Shown here: positions 28,384 to 36,603 of the stretch, piece after piece | Numbering within the stretch: the stretch's first letter is position 1 | Layout of the letters: every line of letters begins with the position of its first letter | NCBI GenBank assembly: GCA_003220055.1 | Contig: QHRF01000012.1 | Coordinates: forward strand, 1-64,000 | Length of the DNA stretch: 64,000 nt | Origin: Verrucomicrobiota bacterium | Lineage (GTDB): Bacteria > Verrucomicrobiota > Verrucomicrobiia > Chthoniobacterales > UBA10450 | Reading direction: 5' to 3' | Notes under the pieces: model-generated | Told to the model about the DNA's origin: nothing | Seen by the model: only the letters and a program-made list of their open reading frames with translations | The model's database searches: none | Translations under genes and position numbers: made by a program

Positions 28384-29052
28384 ATGAAAAACCTAACTGC
28401 GATAGGTGTTGTTTTGGTCTTTCTCGCGAGTTCGGGTGTCCTTAGTGCGACGGAATCGCCACCGGAAAAAAGTGGCAAGGTCGAGATCAAGGATGATTTC
28501 GTTGTGGTACATCCTGGGACAAAACTGTCGAAGGCCGATGCCACCCAGCTCAATGCCGTTCTCAAGCAGTACGACAAGTCGCTCTACAAGATCGAGATCT
28601 ACAAAGACGGCAAGGTCACTAAAACGCTGGGCAAGTTGAACGACATGTATATCGATCAGAAAGCGGTGGCCGATTTAACGGAAGCAAAGTCGAAGGGACA
28701 ATCCGAGCGTGCGATTCAGTTGATCGCGCCGTCGGCGGGGCCGCAAAAAGGCGGAGCGGTGAATCCGCAAACGGGGAGTCCGGGGCCAATGCCATCCGGG
28801 CCACAACAGCCGACTTCTCCTGCTCCATCGGGACCGCAGATGCCGATTTCTCCGGCTCCGTCGGGACCGCAGATGCCAACTTCTCCGGCTCCGTCGGGAC
28901 CACAGGCGCCGACTTCTCCGGTGCCATCTGGACCGCAAAAATCTTCGCCTGTGCCGGTGAATCCGCAGCGGAGCGCGGCCACAAACAAGCAAGCGGCCGA
29001 GTTCATGCAGCGGTTGAAGCCGATTCTGGAGAAGTATTCGCAGGAGCGTTGA
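28384..29052 (+). CDS. Exported protein with Pro-Ser-Gly-Pro-Gln tandem repeats
   Basis: 222 residues from MKNLTAIGVVLVFLASSGVLS, a signal peptide; the ORF opens 36 codons earlier without signal character. A small domain (EIKDDFVVVHPGTKLSKADATQLNAVLKQYD, then YKIEIYKDGKVTKTLGKLNDMYI) spans about 30-100. Next come about six copies of PSGPQxPxSPA and a short helical tail (KQAAEFMQRLKPILEKY). The repeats are near-identical at DNA level (28790-28960) and likely to vary in number between strains. I do not recognise the N-terminal domain. The product is probably periplasmic or surface-exposed. Confidence 0.75.
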   Translation: MKNLTAIGVVLVFLASSGVLSATESPPEKSGKVEIKDDFVVVHPGTKLSKADATQLNAVLKQYDKSLYKIEIYKDGKVTKTLGKLNDMYIDQKAVADLTEAKSKGQSERAIQLIAPSAGPQKGGAVNPQTGSPGPMPSGPQQPTSPAPSGPQMPISPAPSGPQMPTSPAPSGPQAPTSPVPSGPQKSSPVPVNPQRSAATNKQAAEFMQRLKPILEKYSQER

Positions 29053-29065
29053 ACGAAGCTGGATT

Positions 29066-29671
29066 TTGAGCGGACGGCGTCTTTACGTCGGGTGGTTAGC
29101 GCTGCACGCGCTCCTGGTACTCACGGTCTCGTTTCAGCAGACATTCTGGGTGCTGGAGGAAGGCTACACCTCGCTGCCGGGCTCTCTCGAAAAATATTGG
29201 CGAAAGGCCGAATCGTTCATGACCAGCGTTCTCGGCGAGACGTTGGGTCTCTCGAATCCATTTCGGCAAAGCGTTAACGTATACATCAATGCCAGCGGAA
29301 TCGAAGGCGGCTACGGATTTTTTGCGCCGAGTGTGCCCGATAGCTACAAGCTCGTCTTGGAATTGCATTATTCCGACGGACGGGTCGAGTACGAATTGCC
29401 ACACGTGTCCGACACCGCGACCGGAGTGCGGCTCGCAACGTTGCTCGATCAAATCGGCCGCACCGGCTACGACCCGTTACGCGAGATCATGATCAAAATG
29501 CTGGCCTACGCGGCTTGGCAGGATCATCCGGATGCAATCGTAGTGCGGGCGGTGTTCGGATTCGTTGCTCTGCCCAAAATGGATGACGTGAAACAAGGCA
29601 AAACGGAATCGTATCATTTTTTGTATGCCTACGACTTCAGTTTCCGCGACCACCCCGATTCTGCGCACTAA
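29066..29671 (+). CDS. Membrane-anchored hypothetical protein paired with HTTM protein
   Basis: 201 residues, apparently from a TTG start 13 bases after the previous stop. One N-terminal hydrophobic segment (YVGWLALHALLVLTVSFQQTFWVL) anchors a soluble domain with no motif I recognise. That domain includes NVYINASGIEGGYGFFAPSVPDSYKLVLELHYSDGRV, a beta-rich text like small periplasmic domains. The last 47 bases overlap the HTTM gene, implying coupled translation and a joint function with that membrane protein. It resembles the small partners found beside HTTM/VKGC-like proteins in other bacteria, but I cannot name a family. Confidence 0.75.
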   Translation: MSGRRLYVGWLALHALLVLTVSFQQTFWVLEEGYTSLPGSLEKYWRKAESFMTSVLGETLGLSNPFRQSVNVYINASGIEGGYGFFAPSVPDSYKLVLELHYSDGRVEYELPHVSDTATGVRLATLLDQIGRTGYDPLREIMIKMLAYAAWQDHPDAIVVRAVFGFVALPKMDDVKQGKTESYHFLYAYDFSFRDHPDSAH

Positions 29672-30617
29672 ATTCGGCAGAGCGTGGTCTCGACAATTGC
29701 GCGCCTTTCTGTTCCAAAGCGATTCCGGCGAATGGCTCAGCATTCTGCGAATCGGCCTCGGCCTTGAAGTTACATTATATGCTTCATCGCTCTGGGCGGA
29801 CTGGGGCCGAATGTTCGCGCGCAGCAGCACTGGCTTTCTCAATCGCGAATTTACCGAAGCGGTTCTGTCGATTCAAAGTCCGCTGGTACCACGAATTGGA
29901 TGGTTCGTCTGGATGGGCGAACGCGCCGGTTTGAGCGAACAGACGACGCTGATGATCGTGTGGCTTCTCTTGTTTGCGGCCGGATGTTTTCTCGTTGTCG
30001 GTCTTTGCTGTCGCACGGCTGCAATTGCAGCGTGGTTGATTCATTTATGCTCAGCCAAGACGGGCGGGTACCTCGCCTATGGCATGGACAATTTTCTGAC
30101 GATTGGTCTGTTTTATTTGGCGATTGCGCCTTTGCCGGACCGATTGGCGTTGGATCGAAAACTGTGGCGAGTGCGACCACGCGATCCGGAGGTCGTCGGA
30201 TTTCTCCGGCGCGTCTTACAGCTTCACCTTTGCGTGATTTATTTTTTTGGCGGGCTTACCAAATGTTTGGGTGCAGGTTGGTGGAACGGCGATAGTATGT
30301 GGCGCGCGTTGACTCGGCCGCCATTCAACCTGATTCCGAGCCAAACGTTAATTCATGGGCAATCAATCCTGCTCATCGCCGGCATTTTTGTTTGCCTGCT
30401 CGAGCTGAGTTTCTCAATCCTGATCTGGCCAAAGCGAACCCGGCTGCCGTGTTTAATTGCGATCATCACGATGCATATCGGCATCGGCGTGATGATGGGC
30501 CTATATCTTTTCTCACTGGTGATGATCGTCTTGGATTTTGCGGCATTTGGTCCTGGCTTGCTGAGGCGGTATCCGACAACAGAAATGACGCCGAAAGTGG
30601 CGAAACGTGACAGTTAA
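29625..30617 (+). CDS. HTTM-domain membrane protein (vitamin K carboxylase-like membrane part)
   Basis: 330 residues with about six to eight membrane helices. HTTM-like features are LSILRIGLGLEVTLYASSLW near 39-58, RTAAIAAWLIHLCSAKTGGYLAYGMDNFLTIGLFYLAIAP near 137-176, and HLCVIYFFGGLTKCLGAGWWNGDSMW near 203-228. HTTM domains form the membrane part of gamma-glutamyl carboxylase, but the epoxidase/carboxylase C-terminal domain is absent, as in most bacterial homologues. The start at 29625 overlaps the upstream gene by 47 bases; a later internal Met is possible. Role unknown. Confidence 0.82.
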   Translation: MPTTSVSATTPILRTKFGRAWSRQLRAFLFQSDSGEWLSILRIGLGLEVTLYASSLWADWGRMFARSSTGFLNREFTEAVLSIQSPLVPRIGWFVWMGERAGLSEQTTLMIVWLLLFAAGCFLVVGLCCRTAAIAAWLIHLCSAKTGGYLAYGMDNFLTIGLFYLAIAPLPDRLALDRKLWRVRPRDPEVVGFLRRVLQLHLCVIYFFGGLTKCLGAGWWNGDSMWRALTRPPFNLIPSQTLIHGQSILLIAGIFVCLLELSFSILIWPKRTRLPCLIAIITMHIGIGVMMGLYLFSLVMIVLDFAAFGPGLLRRYPTTEMTPKVAKRDS

Positions 30618-30656
30618 CGCTTCGTGCTGATACCGTCGGGATTTAAGTCTCGACCG

Positions 30657-30688
30657 CCTCAGGACGATTTGGGATCGTACGACTGAGG
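30657..30688 (+). promoter_or_regulatory. Hairpin covering the ribosome binding site of the cyclase gene
   Basis: CCTCAG at 30657 pairs with CTGAGG at 30683, with an inner GAT/ATC pair, giving a stem whose right arm contains the GAGGAG Shine-Dalgarno text for the ATG at 30698. This could hide the ribosome binding site. The stem is visible in the sequence; regulation is inference. Confidence 0.4.
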
Positions 30689-30697
30689 AGATGCGGA

Positions 30698-33145
30698 ATG
30701 TCCGCCGAGGTAAAGCCCGACCTACAGCCGGAGATCGCTCACATTCTCCTCATTGACGCGGTCGGGTACTCGAAGCTGCTGGTTAACGAGCAGGTCGAGC
30801 TTTTGCAGGAACTAAACCGAATTGTTCGTGCGACCCCGACGTTTCGCGCCGCCGAATCGCAGGGTAAACTGATCCGAATTCCCACCGGCGACGGGATGGC
30901 ACTGCTGTTCTTTCAGAATTTGCAGCAACCAGCCCAGTGCGCGCTCGAAATTAGCGGCGCGCTGCAGGATCGACCGCATTTGCAATTGCGCATGGGCATC
31001 CATAGCGGCCCGGTTAACCAAGTCGTGGATGTAAATGATCAGGTGAACGTCGCCGGCGCAGGAATGAACGTTGCGCAGCGGGTTCTCGATTGCGCAGATG
31101 CCGGGCACATCCTGTTATCCAAGCATTTGGCCGATGACTTGCAGCACTATCGGCATTGGCAGCCTTACCTGCACGACCTCGGCGAGTGTGAAGTAAAGCA
31201 CGGGTTGCGGCTGCACGTGTTCAATCTGTGTAAGGACAACTTCGGCAATCCGCATCTTCCCGACAAACTCAAGCGAGCGAAACGCTGGAAGCCTTCTGCG
31301 GGCGCTGGGGTTCGGCCCGTCCCTCCACCGCGTTTTTTGAGGTCAGCGCTCATAACCGCCGTTGTCTTGGCCGCCATCGCTTTAGCTTTCAGCTTCTTCG
31401 TTCTTCTTCGTAAAAGCTCGCCTGGAATTTCACGTGCTGTTCCAGAGAGGCCAACGCTCGCGCATGTTCCGGATAAGAGCATCGCTGTTCTTCCCTTCGA
31501 AAATCTGAGTGACGAGAAGCGGAACGCATTCTTTGCCGATGGCGTCCAAGACGAGATCCTGAACCATCTCGCCAAGGTCGCCGACCTCAAAGTCATTAGT
31601 CGTACGAGCGTCATGCAATACAAAGGCGGCGCGCCTAGGAACCTTCGCGAAATTGCGAACGAGCTTGGGGTAGCGCATGTGGTGGAAGGAACGGTCCAGC
31701 GCGTTGCGGATCGGGTGCGGGTTAGTGCACAGTTAATTGATGCTCGCACAGATATGCACCTGTGGGCGGAGCACTATGATCGTCAGGTCGCGGATGTTTT
31801 TGGGATTCAAACCGAGATCGCGGAGAAGGTGGTTTCGCAACTTCGGGCTAAACTTTCGCCGCAGGAGAAGGCCGCCATCCAAGAGCGACCGACTCAGGAC
31901 CTTACCGCCTACGATTTGTATTTGCGGGCCCGAGATCTGGTTGACGCGATTGCTTTCAAGGCAGGTGGCAGCGAAGACTTGGCCGAAGCAACGCGGTTAC
32001 TAGATGAGGCTATCGCGCGCGATCCGAAATTTTTGTTGGCGTATTACCATCTCGCTCGTGCGGACGACATCATGTATTTTCTCGGACTCGATCACACGCC
32101 GGAGCGGCTGGCTTTGGCCGAAAAGGCGGTCCGGGCAGCACTTGAGTTGCGGCCGGATAGCGGCGAGGCGCACCTGGCGCAGGCGCAACACTTTTACTCG
32201 GGTTATCGCGATTACGACCGCGCCCGTTCGGAATTGAACATTGCGAGGCGCGCTTTGCCAAACGAGCCGCTGGCGTTGGTCCTTTCCGGTTATATCGATC
32301 GCAGACAGGGGCATTGGGATGACTCTACACGCGAGTTGGAGCAAGCACTGGAGTTGGATCCGCGAAATCTCTTCATTCTTCAGCAAGTCTCCTACTGCTA
32401 TGAATATCAGAGACGTTTTAAAGATATGGCGGCCGTTTTAGATCGGGTCGTCGCGATCAACCCGAATGATCTGACAACCCGCGTCCAACGCGCATTTGTT
32501 GATTTGCAATGGCGGGCCGACCCGAAACCGCTGCACCACGCAATTGAAGCGATTGTCGCTGGCGGTGACAAAGCGGCGACGTCGGTTTCAGACCGCTGGC
32601 TTTTGCTTGCTTTGTGCGAACACGATAAAGCCGCGGCCGAGCGCGCGTTGGCCATTCTGGCAAAGGATGGTTGTAACGACGAGGGAATTCCGTTTCCGCG
32701 AGCCTGGTGTGAAGGAATGGTGGCGCAAGTCGGCGGGGATCAAACCGCAGCGCACGCAGCGTTTACACGCGCACGAGAAGAAACTGAAAATCTCCTCCGC
32801 GAGCAGCCCAACTACGCCGAGGCCCTATGCGTTCTTGCGGTGATCGATGCCGCGCTTGGTAAACGAGAACAGGCGATCCAGGAAGCTCGACGCGCCAGCG
32901 AAATGCTGCCGGTGAGCAAGGACGCGCTGATCGGCGCTCGGGTGGCTGATTACCGCGCGATCACCCACATGTTAGCCGGAGACAAGAAAGGTGCGATCGA
33001 ACAACTCTCGAATGCGACCCAAAGACCTGGCGGCCTTAATTACGGTGAGCTGCGCCTCCATCCGTACTTCGATAACCTCCGGGGCAATCCAGATTTTGAG
33101 CGGATCGTGAACGCGCTGGCCCCTGATAACAAAAAGGAACGTTAA
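30698..33145 (+). CDS. Class III adenylate/guanylate cyclase with TolB-like and TPR domains
   Basis: 815 residues. The N-terminal cyclase domain (about 12-165) has the first metal Asp in ILLIDAVGYSKL, the second in PTGDGMALLF, and the transition-state Asn/Arg in GAGMNVAQRVLD. A membrane helix follows (ALITAVVLAAIALAFSFFVLL, about 218-240). Next is a TolB-N-like domain (SIAVLPFENLSDEKRNAFFADGVQDEI to LWAEHYDRQ), then TPR repeats to the C-terminus. Catalytic residues look intact, so a cyclic nucleotide is probably made in the cytoplasm while the TolB/TPR part senses outside. This architecture is common in Verrucomicrobiota, Rhizobiales and Acidobacteria. An RBS-covering hairpin precedes it. Confidence 0.9.
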   Translation: MSAEVKPDLQPEIAHILLIDAVGYSKLLVNEQVELLQELNRIVRATPTFRAAESQGKLIRIPTGDGMALLFFQNLQQPAQCALEISGALQDRPHLQLRMGIHSGPVNQVVDVNDQVNVAGAGMNVAQRVLDCADAGHILLSKHLADDLQHYRHWQPYLHDLGECEVKHGLRLHVFNLCKDNFGNPHLPDKLKRAKRWKPSAGAGVRPVPPPRFLRSALITAVVLAAIALAFSFFVLLRKSSPGISRAVPERPTLAHVPDKSIAVLPFENLSDEKRNAFFADGVQDEILNHLAKVADLKVISRTSVMQYKGGAPRNLREIANELGVAHVVEGTVQRVADRVRVSAQLIDARTDMHLWAEHYDRQVADVFGIQTEIAEKVVSQLRAKLSPQEKAAIQERPTQDLTAYDLYLRARDLVDAIAFKAGGSEDLAEATRLLDEAIARDPKFLLAYYHLARADDIMYFLGLDHTPERLALAEKAVRAALELRPDSGEAHLAQAQHFYSGYRDYDRARSELNIARRALPNEPLALVLSGYIDRRQGHWDDSTRELEQALELDPRNLFILQQVSYCYEYQRRFKDMAAVLDRVVAINPNDLTTRVQRAFVDLQWRADPKPLHHAIEAIVAGGDKAATSVSDRWLLLALCEHDKAAAERALAILAKDGCNDEGIPFPRAWCEGMVAQVGGDQTAAHAAFTRAREETENLLREQPNYAEALCVLAVIDAALGKREQAIQEARRASEMLPVSKDALIGARVADYRAITHMLAGDKKGAIEQLSNATQRPGGLNYGELRLHPYFDNLRGNPDFERIVNALAPDNKKER

Positions 33146-33151
33146 TCCGAT

Positions 33152-34375
33152 TTAACGCCGCCGTCGTCCGTAGGAATATCCGCGATGCGAGCGGCCACCG
33201 CCAATCGCTCGTCGGCCACCAGTAGCTGATTCCGGTTCGAAGAGCACGGTGTAGAGATACGGAAAGTTCTCGAGTTTGAGGCGAGGAATTTTTCGACCGA
33301 TGAAACGTTCGATCGCTTGCAAAGCGGCTACTTCTTCGCCGTTCATGAGGGTGAACGCGTCGCCGACGTTTTGGGCGCGGCCAGTCCGGCCGATGCGATG
33401 GACGTAATCTTCGGCGTGCTCCGGCACGTCGTAATTGATAACGTGACTGACGCCGGCGATGTCGAGTCCGCGCGCCGCGATGTCAGTCGCGACCATCACT
33501 TCATATTTACCGCTCTTAAATCCTTCGAGCGCCTCAATCCGTTCGCGCTGGGTGCGATTGGAATGCAAAACAGCGACAGAATGGTTTCCCTGTTTTAGTT
33601 TGTGCGCGATCCGATCGGCACCGTGTTTCGTTCGGGAAAAAATAAGCGCGCTATCGAAGTTGGTCCGTTCGAGCAGCGCCATCAGGAGGTCGAACTTCTG
33701 TTCAGCCGCGACCGGATAAACGGCGTGGGTCACGGTTTCGGCCGGGGAACGGCGCACACCAATCTCCACCAACTCAGGATCGCGCAAGACCCACGCGGCG
33801 AGGCGCTCGATCTCCGGCGGCAACGTTGCCGAAAAAAGAAGCGTCTGCCGATCGGTAGAAATTTTTTCGACGATGCGGCGGACATCCGGCAGAAAACCCA
33901 TGTCGAGCATGCGATCGACTTCATCGAGCACGAGAATGCTGACCTGGCGCAAATCCATCGTCCGTTGCTCGAGCAGGTCGAGCAGGCGGCCGGGCGTAGC
34001 CGCCAGAATATCAATGCCGCGTTTGATTTCTTCACGCTGTTTCCCGTAACCGACGCCGCCATGGACGACCGCCGCGCGCAAATCGGTGAAACGTCCATAA
34101 TCGCGGAACGCGGTTTCAACTTGCGCGGCCAGTTCGCGCGTCGGTTCGAGCACGAGGCAGCGAAATTTCCCGTGATGCCCAAGCAGGGTCAGAATTGGGA
34201 GCGCGAACGCCGCGGTCTTGCCGGTGCCGGTTTGGGCGGTACCGATTAAGTCTTTGCCTGCGAGGATGATCGGGAAGGCGCGGAGCTGGATCGGCGTCGG
34301 CTCGGTAAAGCCCATCGCCTGGGTACCGCGCACGACTTCCGGCGAAAGTTCGAAATTACTGAATGACACAGCCAA
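33152..34375 (-). CDS. rhlE: RhlE-type RNA helicase with DEVD box
   Basis: ATP-dependent RNA helicase, 407 residues. Motifs in order: Q-motif FTEPTPIQLRAFP near 23, Walker A AQTGTGKTAA near 46, PTRELAAQ, TPGRLLDL, motif II LDEVDRMLDMGF, SAT in LFSATLPPEI, then ATDIAARGLDI and HRIGRTGRA in the second RecA domain. The short C-terminal tail is Gly/Arg-rich (GGRRAIGGGRSHRGYSYGRRRR), typical for RNA contact. Motif II reads DEVD instead of DEAD, a change at the third position only, so ATP hydrolysis is likely kept. Faces the cyclase gene tail to tail with a 6-base gap. Confidence 0.95.
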   Translation of the reverse strand: MAVSFSNFELSPEVVRGTQAMGFTEPTPIQLRAFPIILAGKDLIGTAQTGTGKTAAFALPILTLLGHHGKFRCLVLEPTRELAAQVETAFRDYGRFTDLRAAVVHGGVGYGKQREEIKRGIDILAATPGRLLDLLEQRTMDLRQVSILVLDEVDRMLDMGFLPDVRRIVEKISTDRQTLLFSATLPPEIERLAAWVLRDPELVEIGVRRSPAETVTHAVYPVAAEQKFDLLMALLERTNFDSALIFSRTKHGADRIAHKLKQGNHSVAVLHSNRTQRERIEALEGFKSGKYEVMVATDIAARGLDIAGVSHVINYDVPEHAEDYVHRIGRTGRAQNVGDAFTLMNGEEVAALQAIERFIGRKIPRLKLENFPYLYTVLFEPESATGGRRAIGGGRSHRGYSYGRRRR

Positions 34376-34431
34376 AGGTTAGTGCCTCTCAAAGAGGACG
34401 CAAAGGATGACGACGAGAATATTTTTTAGAG

Positions 34432-34486
34432 AAGCAGACACACAGGAATGATTAGAAATAATTTTTCCCTTCCTGTGTTCCTGCTT
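34432..34486. repeat. Inverted repeat in a divergent promoter region
   Basis: AAGCAGACACACAGGAA (34432-34448) pairs with TTCCTGTGTTCCTGCTT (34470-34486) at 15 of 17 positions across an AT-rich loop. It sits between the divergent starts of rhlE and the phosphodiesterase gene, where a terminator would make no sense. It is more likely an interspersed repeat or a regulator-binding palindrome. Confidence 0.6.
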
Positions 34487-34499
34487 TCTTTAGAGATAG

Positions 34500-34949
34500 A
34501 TGGCTCGCCTTCTTCGCATTTTCGTCCTCGCTGATACTCATAACAAGTTGCCGAAGAGGATTCTCGATCTCGCGCGCGAGGCGGATGAGATCTGGCATCT
34601 CGGCGACGTCTGCGAGCCGACCATTTCGGGTGATTTGGAGGCGCTTGGGCCGCCGGTCACGATTGTGCGCGGAAACTGCGACAGCAATTCCGAGTGGCCG
34701 CTGGTTGTCGATCTTGTTCGCGACGGTTTGAGATTTCGGCTCCAACATATTCCACCGGAGTCGCGGCCGGATGATGTCGATGTTGTCTTGCACGGTCACA
34801 CCCACGTGCCGCGAAACGAGAAGCGCGGCGGCGTCTTGTTTTTGAATCCAGGTTGCGTGACGCGGCCCAATCAGGGATCGCCCGCGAGTGTCGCTTGGCT
34901 CGAGGTTCGTGATGGCAAAGCGCAGTGGCGCCTGGTTCTGCTAACATAA
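34500..34949 (+). CDS. YfcE/MJ0936-type metallophosphoesterase
   Basis: 149 residues of the calcineurin-like phosphoesterase fold, small phosphodiesterase branch. Metal ligands are in [10 protein letters not shown] (Asp and His), [14 protein letters not shown] and the late [10 protein letters not shown]. These give the usual two-metal site, and [12 protein letters not shown] is the family C-terminal mark. Slightly shorter than E. coli YfcE (184). It probably hydrolyses phosphodiester bonds; the natural substrate is unknown. Divergent from rhlE; the epimerase gene begins 40 bases downstream on the same strand. Confidence 0.9.
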   Translation: MARLLRIFVLADTHNKLPKRILDLAREADEIWHLGDVCEPTISGDLEALGPPVTIVRGNCDSNSEWPLVVDLVRDGLRFRLQHIPPESRPDDVDVVLHGHTHVPRNEKRGGVLFLNPGCVTRPNQGSPASVAWLEVRDGKAQWRLVLLT

Positions 34950-34989
34950 ATTCTCGTCACTAGAAGTTTTCTCGATAACCATCAGGCGG

Positions 34990-36042
34990 ATGCGGACCAT
35001 TATCGTCACGGGATCGGCCGGTTTGATTGGTTCGGAGACAGTCCGGCGCTTTTCGCAGGAAGGCATGAATGTTGTCGGGATCGACAATGATATGCGCGCC
35101 CGGTTCTTCGGCGCCGAAGCTTCCACAAAAAAAACGCGCGACGACCTGGTTGCGAATGTCCGCGGCTACGAGCACCACGAATTTGACATTCGCGACGGGA
35201 ACGCGGTCAACGAGCTATTCAAGCAGCATGGGGGTCATATCGTGGCTGTGGTGCATACGGCCTCACAGCCGTCCCACGACTGGGCGGCCCGCGATCCACA
35301 GACCGACTTCTCCGTCAACGCCAACGGCACGCTGAACTTGCTCGAAGCTGCGAGAAATTTTTGTCCAGAAGCGGCCTTTGTTTTTATCTCGACGAACAAG
35401 GTCTATGGCGACCGGCCAAACCATCTCCCACTGCGCGAGTTGCCGAAGCGGTGGGAAATCGAAGCCGGCCACGAGTACGAGCCTGGCATTCCCGAATCGA
35501 TGAGCATCGATTGCACACAGCATTCGCTCTTTGGAGCTTCGAAAGCTGCCGCCGATCTGCTTGTCCAGGAGTACGGTCGCTATTTTGACATGCCGACGGT
35601 GGCTTTCCGCGGCGGTTGTCTAACCGGCCCGGCTCATGCCGGCGCGGAGCTGCATGGATTTCTCTCGTATCTGATGATTTGCACCGTGACGGGTCGCTCT
35701 TATCGCGTTTTCGGCTACAAAGGCAAACAGGTGCGCGATAACATTCACAGCTCCGACCTGGTTGAGGCCTGTGCCGAATTCATTCGGGCGCCCCGCGCGG
35801 GCGAGGTCTACAATATTGGCGGCGGTCGTTCTAGTAATTGCTCCATTCTCGAAGCGATCGAATTGTGCGAAGAGATCAGTGGCCGGCAATTAAACTGGCG
35901 CTACGAAGAAGCTAACCGCCGGGGCGATCACATCTGGTGGGTCAGCGATGTGCGAAAGTTCCAGTCCCATTATCCTGCCTGGAAAATTCGTTACGGCTTG
36001 CGCGGAACGTTGGAGGGAATTTACCGCGCCGTTCGAAATTGA
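34990..36042 (+). CDS. NAD-dependent sugar epimerase, CDP-paratose 2-epimerase-like
   Basis: 350 residues of the extended short-chain dehydrogenase family. N-terminal nucleotide-binding motif [12 protein letters not shown] at 7-18, [11 protein letters not shown] near 97, the active-site Ser/Thr in [12 protein letters not shown], and [18 protein letters not shown] near 178. C-terminal [19 protein letters not shown] and [15 protein letters not shown] are as in CDP-paratose/tyvelose 2-epimerases. The position normally held by the catalytic Tyr of YxxxK is Phe in FGASK, a change I believe occurs in this subfamily. Sugar target not certain; it lies near two broken glycosyltransferase genes. Confidence 0.85.
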   Translation: MRTIIVTGSAGLIGSETVRRFSQEGMNVVGIDNDMRARFFGAEASTKKTRDDLVANVRGYEHHEFDIRDGNAVNELFKQHGGHIVAVVHTASQPSHDWAARDPQTDFSVNANGTLNLLEAARNFCPEAAFVFISTNKVYGDRPNHLPLRELPKRWEIEAGHEYEPGIPESMSIDCTQHSLFGASKAAADLLVQEYGRYFDMPTVAFRGGCLTGPAHAGAELHGFLSYLMICTVTGRSYRVFGYKGKQVRDNIHSSDLVEACAEFIRAPRAGEVYNIGGGRSSNCSILEAIELCEEISGRQLNWRYEEANRRGDHIWWVSDVRKFQSHYPAWKIRYGLRGTLEGIYRAVRN

Positions 36043-36045
36043 TAA

Positions 36046-36585
36046 TTATTTTTCAGCTTCGCCGGATTTTCGGCTGAACCAGCGTCGCTTTTTCTTCGGC
36101 TCTTCTGCGGCAGGTGATTCTTTCTCTTTCGCCTTCGGCTCTTCGCGTTTCGTTTCTTTCTTTGGTTTTTCTTCCGGGTCTTTCCGTTTCGTCTTCTTTT
36201 CTTCAGCCGGTTTTTCTTCGACCACGACCGCGGCGTCGACCCATTCGATGAAAGCCATCGAAGCGGAGTCGCTCTTGCGCTGGCCGAGTCGCACGATGCG
36301 GGTGTAACCGCCGTTGCGCTCGGTGGACCGGGGCGCGATCTCATCGAACAACTTTTTGACCGCGTCTTTGTGCCGCAAGGTCGAAAAAGCCGTTCGCCGC
36401 GCGTGAATTGAGCCGTTCTTGCCAAGCGTAATCATTTTTTCGGCAAGAGGGCGGACCGCTTTCGCTTTAGCCAGCGTGGTTTTGATCCGCTGGTGCTCGA
36501 TCAAATTGCAAACCTGATTGGCGAGCAGCGCTTTGCGATGCTCGGCTTTGCGGCCGAGCCGCACCGTCTTTTTCTGATGTCTCAT
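36046..36585 (-). CDS. rplQ: 50S ribosomal protein L17 with charged C-terminal extension
   Basis: Large-subunit ribosomal protein. The core (about 1-120) starts MRHQKKTVRLGRKAEHRKALLANQ and includes IEHQRIKTTLAKAKAVRPLAEKMI and GGYTRIVRLGQRKSDSA. A Lys/Glu/Pro-rich tail of about 55 residues follows (EEKPAEEKKTKRKDPEEKPKK...), beyond the usual 115-130-residue size. The tail is probably disordered. It is 18 bases downstream of rpoA, the standard rpoA-rplQ order. Its 3' end faces the epimerase stop with only 3 bases between them. Confidence 0.97.
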   Translation of the reverse strand: MRHQKKTVRLGRKAEHRKALLANQVCNLIEHQRIKTTLAKAKAVRPLAEKMITLGKNGSIHARRTAFSTLRHKDAVKKLFDEIAPRSTERNGGYTRIVRLGQRKSDSASMAFIEWVDAAVVVEEKPAEEKKTKRKDPEEKPKKETKREEPKAKEKESPAAEEPKKKRRWFSRKSGEAEK

Positions 36586-36603
36586 CGGTTTGCCCTGATC
36601 GGA

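Noticed and set aside
28790-28960. 30-base near-repeats as a CRISPR-like array
   Set aside because: They are in-frame PSGPQ repeats of a secreted protein without unique spacers.
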